Below are positions 8,810 through 17,243 of a stretch of DNA of 64,000 nucleotides, one piece after another. Source of the stretch: Mesoflavibacter profundi. GTDB lineage: Bacteria > Bacteroidota > Bacteroidia > Flavobacteriales > Flavobacteriaceae. Both the position numbers and the translations under genes were made by a program. Where the stretch lies: contig NZ_CP061703.1 in NCBI RefSeq assembly GCF_014764305.1, forward strand, positions 186,001 through 250,000, in the 5' to 3' direction. The first letter of the stretch is position 1. Each line of letters begins with the position of its first letter. The notes below the pieces were generated by a model. It was not told the DNA's origin. It saw only the letters and a list, made by a program, of their open reading frames with translations, and made no database searches.

Positions 8810-9244
8810 TTATAGATTTTCGCTCATGTGAGTTTTATACTGCGTAGCTAATTCTTCTTTTTGCTTTTGTGTAAAAACCTTTCCGGCTAATTGAAAAAAA
8901 GTATGTTCTTCATCTTCTAAATGATGTTCTACTTTTTCTTTTAAATCTTTAGCATACTTTAACCAAGCTGAAGAATCGTAATCTGTACTATCCAATTTTT
9001 CTATAATCTCATCAATTTCATGATGCTCTGCAATACCATGTCTTGCTTTTTCCTGCATCATATCGTTACTTATTAATGGTTTATAAAAATGACGCTCTTC
9101 GGCATCTGCATGAACTTCCAATTCTTTTTTTAACTTCTTGTAAATATTATCTCTTAATTTGGTGTCTCCAGAGGTATTTACTAGTTGGTCCAATAAATCG
9201 CGTTGCGTATCATGGTCTTTTCTAATGGATTCAAAAATATTCAT
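8810..9244 (-). CDS. Hemerythrin/HHE domain-containing protein
   Basis: A 144-residue four-helix protein with a hemerythrin-like cation-binding (HHE) domain. Candidate di-iron ligands occur at the expected spacing: IRKDHDTQRDL (7-17), HADAEERHFYKPL (about 45-57), ARHGIAEHHEIDEI (about 68-81), and KVEHHLEDEEHTFF (about 109-122). Such proteins bind iron, and some sense or carry oxygen or nitric oxide. Its stop is directly adjacent to the GTG of topoisomerase IB and it belongs to the leftward stress run. Confidence 0.92.
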   Translation of the reverse strand: MNIFESIRKDHDTQRDLLDQLVNTSGDTKLRDNIYKKLKKELEVHADAEERHFYKPLISNDMMQEKARHGIAEHHEIDEIIEKLDSTDYDSSAWLKYAKDLKEKVEHHLEDEEHTFFQLAGKVFTQKQKEELATQYKTHMSENL

Positions 9245-9262
9245 ATTGATTAATAGTTTTGG

Positions 9263-9463
9263 TTATTTAATAATTTTTCTAACTAACATCATTACGCCAA
9301 ATTTTGAAAATAGTTTAAGTCCTGTTTGCATCCATTGATAAGGTTGTAAAGATTCTTTAAAATCGCCTTTTAAAGTTTTAAGTTCTTCCCAAGCTATTTC
9401 TTTTTCAAGCTGCAAGCGTCTAAGATCTTGTTTTATCTGCTGTTCTGTTTTATAATACTTCAT
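9263..9463 (-). CDS. Small conserved hypothetical protein with basic tail
   Basis: A 66-residue protein with an N-terminal charged helix (KTEQQIKQDLRRLQLEKEIAW, probably a short coiled coil) and a C-terminal basic, hydrophobic stretch (LKLFSKFGVMMLVRKIIK) that could associate with membrane. It lies between the hemerythrin gene and the holin-like gene with gaps of 18 and 2 bases, so it is almost certainly part of the operon. In similar stress operons a small protein like this accompanies the YqjE-type and YtxH-type proteins. I do not recognise a named family. Confidence 0.75.
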   Translation of the reverse strand: MKYYKTEQQIKQDLRRLQLEKEIAWEELKTLKGDFKESLQPYQWMQTGLKLFSKFGVMMLVRKIIK

Positions 9464-9465
9464 AA

Positions 9466-9813
9466 TTAATCAAAAAAAGTTTTAGATAAAGATGTAATAA
9501 CTTTATTGTTAATATGTTTTCTAAACGTATAAACTATTGCAGAAAATAATACAAAAATTGCACCTACAATTAGATATCCTAAAGCAACACTATTTAAGGC
9601 GTTACCTATTGCTAATGCTGCAGAGACTGCCATAAAAAGCAGTCCTACTAAGATAAATCCTCCAACAACAACAGCTTTTACTAATAAACTTACTGAAGAT
9701 GTTAGTTGCTGAAAAATTTTTAATCGATAATACTCATGAGATTTTTTTAGATACTCTTCTCCCTTATCAATTGCTTGGCTAGATGTTTGGTTGATATGTT
9801 CAAAAACAGACAT
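9466..9813 (-). CDS. Phage-holin-III-superfamily (YqjE-like) membrane protein
   Basis: A 115-residue protein with a helical N-terminus (YLKKSHEYYRLKIFQQL, 22-38) followed by two strong membrane helices (about 46-72 and 78-100) and a basic tail. This is the pattern of the holin-III/YqjE family, which despite the name is chromosomal and associated with stress operons next to YtxH/ElaB-type proteins. It lies 3 bases downstream of the YtxH gene. No phage genes are nearby, so a lysis function is unlikely. Confidence 0.8.
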   Translation of the reverse strand: MSVFEHINQTSSQAIDKGEEYLKKSHEYYRLKIFQQLTSSVSLLVKAVVVGGFILVGLLFMAVSAALAIGNALNSVALGYLIVGAIFVLFSAIVYTFRKHINNKVITSLSKTFFD

Positions 9814-9816
9814 ATA

Positions 9817-10143
9817 TTATTTCTGTAATTGTTTATTTCTTGCTTTTAAATCTTTAAGCTTTTTTTCTAAACTTGTTATTACGTCTTCGGCTTTATAACT
9901 AGCATCAGACACAACACTTTCTAACTGCGCATCTAAAGTTGCTTTTTTAGACGTTAGTGTACTAGCCACTTGATCTTTTAAATCTAAAGCGCTTGCTGCA
10001 ATATTTTCTTTAGTTGCAATTGCTTCGTCTCTTAATTTTCTTCTTGTGTTGCTACCTTTATCTGGTGCAAATAATATTCCTAAGGTTGCTCCAATTGCGC
10101 CTCCTAATAATAGTCCTAATGCTGAATTTGTGTTATTACTCAT
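9817..10143 (-). CDS. YtxH domain-containing stress protein
   Basis: A 108-residue protein with the YtxH signature: a glycine-rich N-terminal membrane segment ([21 protein letters not shown], about 9-28) with the GxxLGxLFAPxxG end, followed by a long charged helix (to [10 protein letters not shown]). YtxH proteins belong to general-stress regulons in Firmicutes and to envelope-stress sets in other phyla. It is the first gene of the leftward stress operon (10143 to 6928); the operon's promoter should lie in the 194-base gap to the right, shared with the rightward aldehyde dehydrogenase gene. Confidence 0.88.
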   Translation of the reverse strand: MSNNTNSALGLLLGGAIGATLGILFAPDKGSNTRRKLRDEAIATKENIAASALDLKDQVASTLTSKKATLDAQLESVVSDASYKAEDVITSLEKKLKDLKARNKQLQK

Positions 10144-10337
10144 AATAATTTTTTTTGTGGTTAATAATTTAATAGAGCCTACATTTATTAGTAATGCTCT
10201 TATACAAAATTAAAAAACAGAGATTTAATTATTCTTAATAAAAATTTAAAATAACTGATAAATCTTTGTTAAAACGAATTATAAAATCTTTTTAATTACG
10301 AATTATTCATAATTTTAACATAAAAATTCACCAAGAA

Positions 10338-11693
10338 ATGATTACCACAAAAAACCCTTATAATAATCAAGAGATTAAATCTTATAAATATCATTCAACT
10401 AAAGAAGTTGAAAACATACTAGATAAAGCAGAACAAACATTTATTACTTGGAAAACTGTTTCAATAAAAAAAAGAACGTCTCTTTTGGAGAACTTGGCAA
10501 ACAAACTTGAAGACAATAAAGAAGAATATGCCAATCTTATGACAACCGAAATGGGTAAACCCATATCGCAAAGTATTGCCGAAATTGATAAATGTATTTG
10601 GCTATGTGATTTTTACATTAAAAATGCTGAAGATTTTTTAGCAGACAACATCATAAAAACAGATGCAAAAGAAAGTTTTATAAGTTACGATCCATTAGGA
10701 GTTGTTCTAGCTGTAATGCCTTGGAATTACCCATTTTGGCAAGTAATGCGATTTGCAGTTCCATCACTAACTGCTGGTAATGTAGGATTACTAAAACACG
10801 CTTCAAATGTAACAGGAACAGCGTTAGCAATTCAAAAATTATTTAAAGATGCTGGCTATCCAGAAGGTTGTTTCCAAACCTTATTAGTAGATCACAATCA
10901 AATTGAAGATATAATAGAAAGTAACATTCTTAAAGCAGTAACATTAACCGGTAGTGAAGTTGCAGGTAAAAATATAGCTGCTATCGCTGGAAAAAACTTA
11001 AAAAAAACAGTATTAGAATTAGGAGGAAATAATGCTTGCGTTGTTTTTGATGATGCAGATATAGATAAGCATATAACCACAATGGTAAAAGCTAGAATGC
11101 AAAATACAGGTCAAAGCTGTATTGCAGCAAAACGATTTATTGTAAGTGATAAAATTTATGATAAATTTTTAAATCGTTTTAAAGAAGAAATCACTAACCT
11201 AAAATCAGGAAATCCATCGGAAGAAGACACTTATATTGGTGTAATGGCAAGAGAAGATTTAGCTGAAGAATTGGAACAACAAGTTAAAGATTCTGTAAAA
11301 ATGGGAGCAAAAATATACTATGGAGGAAAAAGAAATAAAGCCTATTATCCACCAACAATTATTACAGAAGTAAACGAAAATATGCCTGTTTTTAAAGAAG
11401 AAACTTTTGGACCAGTCGCTGCAGTTATAAAAGCAAAAAATAACGATCAAGCAATTGATCTGGCTGTTAATTCTAGATTTGGATTAGGCACAATGATTTT
11501 TACAGAGAACACATCTAAAATCTATGATGTAATCAATAAAATACCAGATGGCGCTTTATTTATTAACGACATGGTAAAATCGGATCCAAGATTACCTTTT
11601 GGCGGCACAAAAGCTTCCGGTTACGGAAGAGAATTATCTAAAGAAGGTATCCTTGAATTTGTAAACATAAAAACAGTATATATTAACCAATAA
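10338..11693 (+). CDS. NAD(P)-dependent succinate-semialdehyde dehydrogenase-like aldehyde dehydrogenase
   Basis: A 451-residue aldehyde dehydrogenase that oxidises an aldehyde to an acid, most like succinate-semialdehyde dehydrogenases of the short Sad type. The general base is Glu227 in LELGGNN, the catalytic Cys261 lies in NTGQSCIAAKRF, the cofactor-loop segment TLTGSEVAG is near 200, and the C-terminal LPFGGTKASGYGRE motif is near 420. The start ATG follows an A/T-rich leader. A 50-residue membrane peptide gene follows 7 bases after the stop. The aldehyde substrate is an inference from family resemblance. Confidence 0.9.
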   Translation: MITTKNPYNNQEIKSYKYHSTKEVENILDKAEQTFITWKTVSIKKRTSLLENLANKLEDNKEEYANLMTTEMGKPISQSIAEIDKCIWLCDFYIKNAEDFLADNIIKTDAKESFISYDPLGVVLAVMPWNYPFWQVMRFAVPSLTAGNVGLLKHASNVTGTALAIQKLFKDAGYPEGCFQTLLVDHNQIEDIIESNILKAVTLTGSEVAGKNIAAIAGKNLKKTVLELGGNNACVVFDDADIDKHITTMVKARMQNTGQSCIAAKRFIVSDKIYDKFLNRFKEEITNLKSGNPSEEDTYIGVMAREDLAEELEQQVKDSVKMGAKIYYGGKRNKAYYPPTIITEVNENMPVFKEETFGPVAAVIKAKNNDQAIDLAVNSRFGLGTMIFTENTSKIYDVINKIPDGALFINDMVKSDPRLPFGGTKASGYGRELSKEGILEFVNIKTVYINQ

Positions 11694-11700
11694 ATAAATT

Positions 11701-11853
11701 ATGAATTTTATAAAAGAAGAACACGAAGACAGAAAAGACTACATTTTACAAAAAGACAAAACCACAAAAAATGTAACTAAATTTGTAATCTTAGCATTAG
11801 CAATTTGTATAATTGGTGTGATTGCATCAGGATTATATTTTAAATGGTTTTAA
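11701..11853 (+). CDS. Small single-pass membrane protein
   Basis: A 50-residue ORF (ATG at 11701, TAA at 11851-11853) encoding a charged N-terminus (MNFIKEEHEDRKDYILQKDK), one clear membrane helix (KFVILALAICIIGVIASGLY, 27-46) and a short basic end. It begins 7 bases after the aldehyde dehydrogenase stop and 30 bases before the next gene, so it is probably in the same transcript. The amphipathic-charged plus single-helix layout and the good codon structure support a real gene. Family unknown. Confidence 0.6.
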   Translation: MNFIKEEHEDRKDYILQKDKTTKNVTKFVILALAICIIGVIASGLYFKWF

Positions 11854-11882
11854 ATTGATGTAATAATTCGTAAATTTAAATT

Positions 11883-12515
11883 ATGAATTATACAGAAGAA
11901 ACCTATTTTCTTGATTTTAACAATCCAAAAATCAAAGGAATAACTAGCCAATTTATTAATATTAACTCTAAGACAGAGTTAATCGAGAGTTTATACATAT
12001 ACGTTAGAGATAACTGGAGATACTCTCCTTTTAATATTGGATTAAAAAAAGAACACTTTAAAGCTAGCAATATTGCTGATAAAAAAGATGGTCATTGTAT
12101 AGACAAAGCTATTGTATACATTACTTGTTTAAGAGCTTTTAATATACCTGCAAGATTGCATCTAGCTAAAGTATCAAATCATATAGCTACAGAACGATTA
12201 GAAAAGATAATTGGAACAAATCAATTAGCACCACATGGCTTAGTAGATGTTTTTCATAATAATAAGTGGGTAAAATGCTCACCAGCATTTAATAAAGAAC
12301 TATGTAAATTATACAATGTAGATACGCTAGAATTTAATGGTACAAAAGACTCGGTATTACAAGAGTTTAATAAGTCAAATGATAAGTTTATGTCTTATTT
12401 AGAAGATTATGGAGCTTTTGAAGATGTACCATTAGATTTTATTAAAGAAACTTTTAAATCTAATTACCCTAATTTTTATGATAAGTACAAAAATTTAGAT
12501 CAAATAATTATATAA
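11883..12515 (+). CDS. Transglutaminase-like domain protein
   Basis: A 210-residue cytoplasmic protein with a transglutaminase-like papain fold. The catalytic Cys72 is in KDGHCIDKA and the His118 is in APHGLVDVF; the strand that normally supplies the third residue as D-P reads WVKCSPAFN, the variant seen in a common subgroup whose conserved segment is SPAFN. No signal peptide is present, which is unusual for secreted transglutaminase-like proteases and points to a cytoplasmic protein-modifying or peptidase role. It ends at a terminator shared with the leftward tRNA-Pro. Confidence 0.85.
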   Translation: MNYTEETYFLDFNNPKIKGITSQFININSKTELIESLYIYVRDNWRYSPFNIGLKKEHFKASNIADKKDGHCIDKAIVYITCLRAFNIPARLHLAKVSNHIATERLEKIIGTNQLAPHGLVDVFHNNKWVKCSPAFNKELCKLYNVDTLEFNGTKDSVLQEFNKSNDKFMSYLEDYGAFEDVPLDFIKETFKSNYPNFYDKYKNLDQIII

Positions 12516-12546
12516 AAAAAGCCAGAATAATAATTCTGGCTTTTTT
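12514..12546. terminator. Bidirectional terminator (transglutaminase gene and tRNA-Pro)
   Basis: GCCAGAAT (12521-12528) pairs with ATTCTGGC (12533-12540), flanked by seven A on the left and six T on the right. It serves the gene from the left and the tRNA transcribed from the right. Confidence 0.88.
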
Positions 12547-12547
12547 G

Positions 12548-12622
12548 TCGGGGTGGCAGGATTCGAACCTGCGACCTCCGCGTCCCAAACGCGGCGCGAT
12601 AACCGGGCTACGCTACACCCCG
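12548..12622 (-). tRNA. tRNA-Pro (anticodon TGG)
   Basis: A 75-base cloverleaf on the minus strand. The acceptor stem CGGGGTG (from 12622) pairs with CACCCCG, discriminator A. The anticodon stem CCGCG/CGCGG encloses the loop TTTGGGA, giving anticodon TGG. The T-arm has GTTCGAATC. CCA is not encoded. The downstream T-run terminator is on its 3' side. Confidence 0.97.
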
Positions 12623-12736
12623 AAAATGGTTATCAATTCAAAACAAAAAATCTGTTTTGAGGGTGCAAATATAGTAGTTTTCTTTAATTATTAAACAAAA
12701 AAAATAATTATTTTGATATTGAATACATATTACGCT

Positions 12737-13837
12737 ATGAAGATTAAATCAATTTTAGGTATTATCATGATTTGCTTGACATTTTCATCTTGTGCTCAAG
12801 ATAAAAATAAAGTGAATACAAATCATAATTATCAAATTGTTGTTAAGGATTTAATTAATCCATGGGGATTCACCTTTTTACCGGATCAATCAATTCTGAT
12901 AAATGAAAAAAATGGAAGATTAATTCATTTTAAAGATTCTACTAAAAAAGAAATTAAAGGATTATCTAATATTTATGTTCGAGGACAAGGTGGTTTACTT
13001 GATATAAAACTTGATCCAGATTATAAAGAAAATAACTGGATCTATTTTAGTTTAGCATCTACAATTGGTGATAATAATGGAGGCAACACAGCGATAATTA
13101 GAGGTAAATTAGATAAAGACAGTTTAAACAGCTTAGAACTACTCTATAAAGCCACTCCAAATACTACTAAAGGACAGCATTTTGGATCTAGAATTATATT
13201 TAAAGAGGATAAATTATTTTTTAGTATTGGAGAACGCGGTGAAAGAGATATAAATCCTCAAGACATCAATAAGGATGGTGGTAAAATTTACAGAATAAAT
13301 AAAGATGGATCTATACCTAAAGACAACCCTTTTATAAATAAAAAAAATGCAAAACATGCTATTTGGTCGTATGGGCATAGAAATCCACAAGGCTTAACTA
13401 TCCATCCAATAACTAATCAAATTTGGTCACACGAACACGGTCCACGTGGTGGCGATGAAATAAATATTATTAAAAAAGGTGCTAACTATGGTTGGCCAAT
13501 AATTACTTATGGTGTAAACTATTCTGGAACAAAAATTACAGACAAAACCTCTAAAAAAGGTATGGAACAACCAATACATTATTGGGATCCTTCTATTGCA
13601 CCTTCGGGAATGGTATTTATTAATAGTGAAAAATACGGAGATTGGAATGGACACCTTTTAGTTGGTTCTCTTAAATTTCAATACTTAAATCTTTGTAAAA
13701 TAAAAGATAACAAAGTGATTAGTGAAGAAAAATTATTAGATGGTTTAGGACGTGTTAGATCTATTGTTCAAGGTCCAGATGGTTACATTTATGTAGGAAT
13801 AGAAAACCTAGGAATAGTCAAGTTAATTAAACAATAA
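12737..13837 (+). CDS. PQQ-dependent aldose sugar dehydrogenase lipoprotein
   Basis: A 366-residue beta-propeller of the GSDH/soluble aldose dehydrogenase (YliI-like) family, which oxidises sugars with pyrroloquinoline quinone. The start is taken as the ATG at 12737 because it gives a clean lipoprotein leader ending in TFSSCAQ; an in-frame TTG at 12713 is less likely. Family segments include NPWGFTFLPDQSILINEKNG (38-57), GQHFGSRI with the catalytic-His region near 146, WSYGHRNPQGLT near 213, and the metal/PQQ region HEHGPRGGDEINI followed by GANYGWP. The next gene, 3 bases on, is a c-type cytochrome, an expected electron acceptor. Confidence 0.92.
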   Translation: MKIKSILGIIMICLTFSSCAQDKNKVNTNHNYQIVVKDLINPWGFTFLPDQSILINEKNGRLIHFKDSTKKEIKGLSNIYVRGQGGLLDIKLDPDYKENNWIYFSLASTIGDNNGGNTAIIRGKLDKDSLNSLELLYKATPNTTKGQHFGSRIIFKEDKLFFSIGERGERDINPQDINKDGGKIYRINKDGSIPKDNPFINKKNAKHAIWSYGHRNPQGLTIHPITNQIWSHEHGPRGGDEINIIKKGANYGWPIITYGVNYSGTKITDKTSKKGMEQPIHYWDPSIAPSGMVFINSEKYGDWNGHLLVGSLKFQYLNLCKIKDNKVISEEKLLDGLGRVRSIVQGPDGYIYVGIENLGIVKLIKQ

Positions 13838-13840
13838 CGC

Positions 13841-14251
13841 ATGAAATTCATTGTAATTATATTTACAGTCACGTTATTTGTAAGCTGTAAAACTTCAGAA
13901 AGAAAAATAAGTCCTGAGTTACAATCGTCTATAAATTTTGGTGCCGAAATCTATCAAAATTTCTGCATAAACTGTCATATGGCAGACGGTTTAGGCGTTA
14001 AAGAAGTGTTTCCGCCATTAGCAAATTCAGATTATTTAAAAACAAATTTAAATCAAAGTATTATTGGTATTAAATTAGGAATGAATAAGCAAATTACAGT
14101 TAACGGTAAAACTTACGATAATGTAATGCCTCCAATGGGATTAACTAATAAAGAAGTTGCAGACGTTACAAACTATATTTTAAATTCTTGGGGAAATAAT
14201 AGTGATACATTGATAACCGAACAAGAAGTTTTAAAAATACTACCTAAATAA
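13841..14251 (+). CDS. c-type cytochrome lipoprotein
   Basis: A 136-residue class I cytochrome c anchored as a lipoprotein (leader ending FVSCKTS, lipid Cys16). The haem-binding CINCH motif gives Cys42, Cys45 and His46, and the sixth ligand is Met96 or Met99 in NVMPPMG. It directly follows the PQQ sugar dehydrogenase, so it is very likely the enzyme's periplasmic electron acceptor. Length and motif order match single-haem cytochromes. Confidence 0.93.
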   Translation: MKFIVIIFTVTLFVSCKTSERKISPELQSSINFGAEIYQNFCINCHMADGLGVKEVFPPLANSDYLKTNLNQSIIGIKLGMNKQITVNGKTYDNVMPPMGLTNKEVADVTNYILNSWGNNSDTLITEQEVLKILPK

Positions 14252-14299
14252 CTTACTAAATTCTTAAATTTGAAGCTCAAAAAATTTTAAATCATTAAA

Positions 14300-14905
14300 A
14301 TGCTAATAATAGGAATTGCTGGAGGAACTGGTTGCGGTAAAACAACAGTGGTAAATCAAATTTTAAAAGAACTACCAGAAGGTGAAGTTGGTATTTTGTC
14401 TCAAGACTCATATTATAAAGACACTACTCACTTATCGTTTGACGAGCGTGTAAAAATTAATTTTGATCATCCTAGATCTATAGATTTTGAACTATTAGAA
14501 AAACACCTAATCGATCTTAAAGCTGGTAAAGAAATTAATCAACCTGTATATTCCTTCATTAAACACAACAGAACTGGAGATGTTATCGTAACTAAGCCAA
14601 GAAAAGTGATGATTGTAGAAGGTATTTTAATACTATCGCATCCTGAAATTAGAGACCTTTTTGATATCAAAATTTTTGTGCATGCAGATAGTGACGAGCG
14701 ATTAATAAGACGCTTAAAAAGAGATATAAAAGAACGTGGAAGAGACATAGACGAAGTGTTAAACAGGTACCAAAACACACTTAAACCTATGCACCAACAG
14801 TTTATAGAACCAATGAAAGAATATGCAGATATTATTATTCCAAACAATAAATATAATACTGTAGCTATAGATATTGTTAAAACTATAATTAACGAGCGTT
14901 TATAA
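14300..14905 (+). CDS. udk: Uridine kinase
   Basis: A 201-residue uridine/cytidine kinase of nucleotide salvage. The P-loop GIAGGTGCGKTT is at residues 4-15, the substrate segment DSYYKD near 36-41, the NFDHPRSID motif near 54-62, and the RLIRRLKRDIKERGR lid near 132-146. It begins the run udk-divIC-mutA-lipoprotein-mutB, whose genes are closely spaced or overlapping. Confidence 0.96.
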   Translation: MLIIGIAGGTGCGKTTVVNQILKELPEGEVGILSQDSYYKDTTHLSFDERVKINFDHPRSIDFELLEKHLIDLKAGKEINQPVYSFIKHNRTGDVIVTKPRKVMIVEGILILSHPEIRDLFDIKIFVHADSDERLIRRLKRDIKERGRDIDEVLNRYQNTLKPMHQQFIEPMKEYADIIIPNNKYNTVAIDIVKTIINERL

Positions 14906-14907
14906 TA

Positions 14908-15207
14908 TTGAAATTTCTTAAAAACATATACGTAATAATTCTAATCATATTTATGATTTGGATGGCTTTTTTCGATACAAATTCGTTAATCATACATAGC
15001 CAATACAATTCAGAAATTGAAGATTTAGAAAACGAAAAAGACTACTATTACAAAGAAATTGAAAAAGATAAAAAAGCAATAGAAGAATTAAGCCAAGAAG
15101 ATGGCCTAGAAACTTTTGCTAGAGAACAATATTACATGAAAAAAGACAACGAAGATATTTACATTATAGAATATCAAGACAGTCTAAAAACTAATACAAA
15201 TGAGTAA
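14908..15207 (+). CDS. Septum formation initiator (DivIC/FtsB) family protein
   Basis: A 99-residue bitopic division protein: a short cytoplasmic end, one membrane helix (NIYVIILIIFMIWMAFF, 5-21), then a periplasmic coiled coil (YNSEIEDLENEKDYYYKEIE, 34-53) and the conserved LETFAREQYYMKKDNEDIYIIE end. FtsB/DivIC proteins join FtsL and FtsQ/DivIB in the divisome. The start is a TTG two bases after the udk stop; later in-frame ATGs would cut into the membrane helix. It overlaps mutA by 8 bases. Confidence 0.9.
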   Translation: MKFLKNIYVIILIIFMIWMAFFDTNSLIIHSQYNSEIEDLENEKDYYYKEIEKDKKAIEELSQEDGLETFAREQYYMKKDNEDIYIIEYQDSLKTNTNE

Positions 15208-16528
15208 ATCACTTTTTTCTGAATTTGAACCAATTACCGCCAAAGCTTGGAAACAAAAAATTCAAGCAGACTTAAAAGGTGCAGATTACAACGACACTTT
15301 AATTTGGCAAACAAATGACGATATACAAGTAAAACCATTTTACCATCAAGACACCTTAGACAAGGTATTAAATATACAACCTCAACAATGGTCAATTGGT
15401 CAAGTAATATTTGCTCAACAAGCTGAAGCAGCCAACAAAAACGCTATTCAAGCTATAAAAAAAGGTGCCGAAACATTACAATTTATAATACCCAACAAAG
15501 ACGTTAATGTATCAAGTTTAATAAAAGATATAGATTTAAACACAACAGCAATTCAGTTTAAATTACAATTTTTAGATTTCGACTACATAAGCGCAATACC
15601 ACGACAAATAAACCTTCAAGTAGATCCTATACATCACCTAATAAAAACAGGAAATTGGTTTATTAATGGTAAACAAGACTTAAAGACAATAAATAAAATT
15701 GTTGAAACAACTAACACATTAACCATAGATGCAACTACATATCAAAATGCAGGAGCAAATAATGTACAACAGTTAGCCTATGCCCTATCTCATCTTAATG
15801 AATATTTAAATGAAATAGATACTAACAATTTAAAAACTGTAGTTTTCAACGTTTCGGTAGGTACAAATTACTTTTTTGAAATAAGTAAACTAAGAGCACT
15901 AAGAGCTTTATTTAATACCATAAGTAATGCATATAATATAAATGCAACCTGCAAAATTAATGCAATACCTACAAAAAGAAATAAAACATTATACGATTAT
16001 AATACCAATATGCTTCGTACAACAACCGAGTGTATGAGCGCTATTCTTGGTGGAGCAAACACTGTTTTTAATTTACCTTACGATGCTATTTATCATAAAG
16101 AAAACCAATTTGGACAACGCATTGCAAGAAACCAATTACTTGTATTAAAAAACGAAAGTTACTTTAATCTGGTAAATAATCCTGCAGAAGGTAGTTATTA
16201 TATAGAAAGTATAACACAACAATTAGCAGAAAAAGCATTAACGCTATTTAAAGATATAGAAGCTAATGGTACGTTTTTAAGCCAATTAAAAGAAGGCACA
16301 ATTCAGAAAAAAATAAAAGAAAGTGCAGACAAAGAACAACAGCAATTTAATGATCAAGAATTAATTCTTTTAGGAACTAACAAACATCCTAACGCAAATG
16401 ATAAAATGAAAGACAATTTAGAGCTTTACCCTTTTGTAAAGTCTAATCCAGTAAAAACATTAATTGCTCCAATAGTAGAAAAAAGATTAGCCGAAAAACT
16501 AGAACAAGAACGATTAAAAACCGAATAA
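15200..16528 (+). CDS. mutA: Methylmalonyl-CoA mutase small subunit
   Basis: A 442-residue non-catalytic beta subunit of methylmalonyl-CoA mutase. It has the TIM-barrel-like core of the family (TTECMSAILGGANTVFNLPYDA near 275-296 and GQRIARNQLLVLKNES near 306-321) but ends before the cobalamin-binding domain, as expected for the small subunit. With mutB downstream it forms the heterodimer that interconverts succinyl-CoA and methylmalonyl-CoA. A lipoprotein gene is placed between the two subunit genes. Confidence 0.93.
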   Translation: MSKSLFSEFEPITAKAWKQKIQADLKGADYNDTLIWQTNDDIQVKPFYHQDTLDKVLNIQPQQWSIGQVIFAQQAEAANKNAIQAIKKGAETLQFIIPNKDVNVSSLIKDIDLNTTAIQFKLQFLDFDYISAIPRQINLQVDPIHHLIKTGNWFINGKQDLKTINKIVETTNTLTIDATTYQNAGANNVQQLAYALSHLNEYLNEIDTNNLKTVVFNVSVGTNYFFEISKLRALRALFNTISNAYNINATCKINAIPTKRNKTLYDYNTNMLRTTTECMSAILGGANTVFNLPYDAIYHKENQFGQRIARNQLLVLKNESYFNLVNNPAEGSYYIESITQQLAEKALTLFKDIEANGTFLSQLKEGTIQKKIKESADKEQQQFNDQELILLGTNKHPNANDKMKDNLELYPFVKSNPVKTLIAPIVEKRLAEKLEQERLKTE

Positions 16529-16540
16529 AAACCACAAAAA

Positions 16541-17233
16541 ATGAACACACGTATTTTAAAACTTGTATATATTCTTTTAATAACATTAATTTTCAATTGT
16601 AAAGAAGAAAATACCACAGCATTAATTAAATACAAATATGCAGATCAACCAGAAACTGTAACATGCAATACAGAAGATGATAAGCTTCTAAAAGAAGCGC
16701 TATATAGTTTTGAAAACGATATTATAAACACTTATGATCCGCAAGGCAAAAATAAACTAAGAGCTTACAGAGCTTTTGTAAATAATGCAATAGCAAATCG
16801 TGTAACATTAGAATCAATGGTTTCTTCACACACAAAAACCATTTTCGAGGCTTTAAAAACCAAGAAAAATTTATTTGATGGCACACAACTAAACTATGAC
16901 AACAAACTTGTTAATTGTTTATCTACTAACATTAAAGATCAATCACTAAAAACAACCTTTAATGCATTAGTTAGCACAAATAGTATGAGCCAACAATTAT
17001 TTGGTCCAGCATTAAGAAGTAACACATCTTACACTAGAGATCCTTACTTACAAACATTTATTGCATTAGATTACTATTACGCAAAAATGAATGCATTAGA
17101 TTTTTCAACTTTAGACGTTAACGCCAACGACCAAAAGCAACAATCTAACAACAAAATAGATTTTAATAAAAGACCAACTATACAGCCAAAACAACCTGTA
17201 AAAGTAGACGATCACGCAGGACATAATCACTAA
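16541..17233 (+). CDS. Putative lipoprotein between mutA and mutB
   Basis: A 230-residue protein with a lipoprotein-like leader ([13 protein letters not shown], lipid Cys near 20). The rest is helical and polar with no motif I recognise, ending in a proline- and lysine-rich linker and a short histidine-rich tail (DDHAGHNH). It starts 12 bases after mutA and ends 10 bases before mutB, so it is in the operon. The codon usage resembles its neighbours. It is predicted outside the cytoplasm while both mutase subunits are cytoplasmic, so the link to the mutase is not obvious. Confidence 0.75.
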   Translation: MNTRILKLVYILLITLIFNCKEENTTALIKYKYADQPETVTCNTEDDKLLKEALYSFENDIINTYDPQGKNKLRAYRAFVNNAIANRVTLESMVSSHTKTIFEALKTKKNLFDGTQLNYDNKLVNCLSTNIKDQSLKTTFNALVSTNSMSQQLFGPALRSNTSYTRDPYLQTFIALDYYYAKMNALDFSTLDVNANDQKQQSNNKIDFNKRPTIQPKQPVKVDDHAGHNH

Positions 17234-17243
17234 ACAAACTCTT

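Noticed and set aside
9466-9813. Prophage holin
   Set aside because: No endolysin, structural or integrase genes are near and the neighbours are stress proteins; the family name is historical.
13838-15200. Cobalamin riboswitch controlling the methylmalonyl-CoA mutase genes
   Set aside because: No B12-box-like sequence or suitable leader; mutA begins inside the preceding gene.
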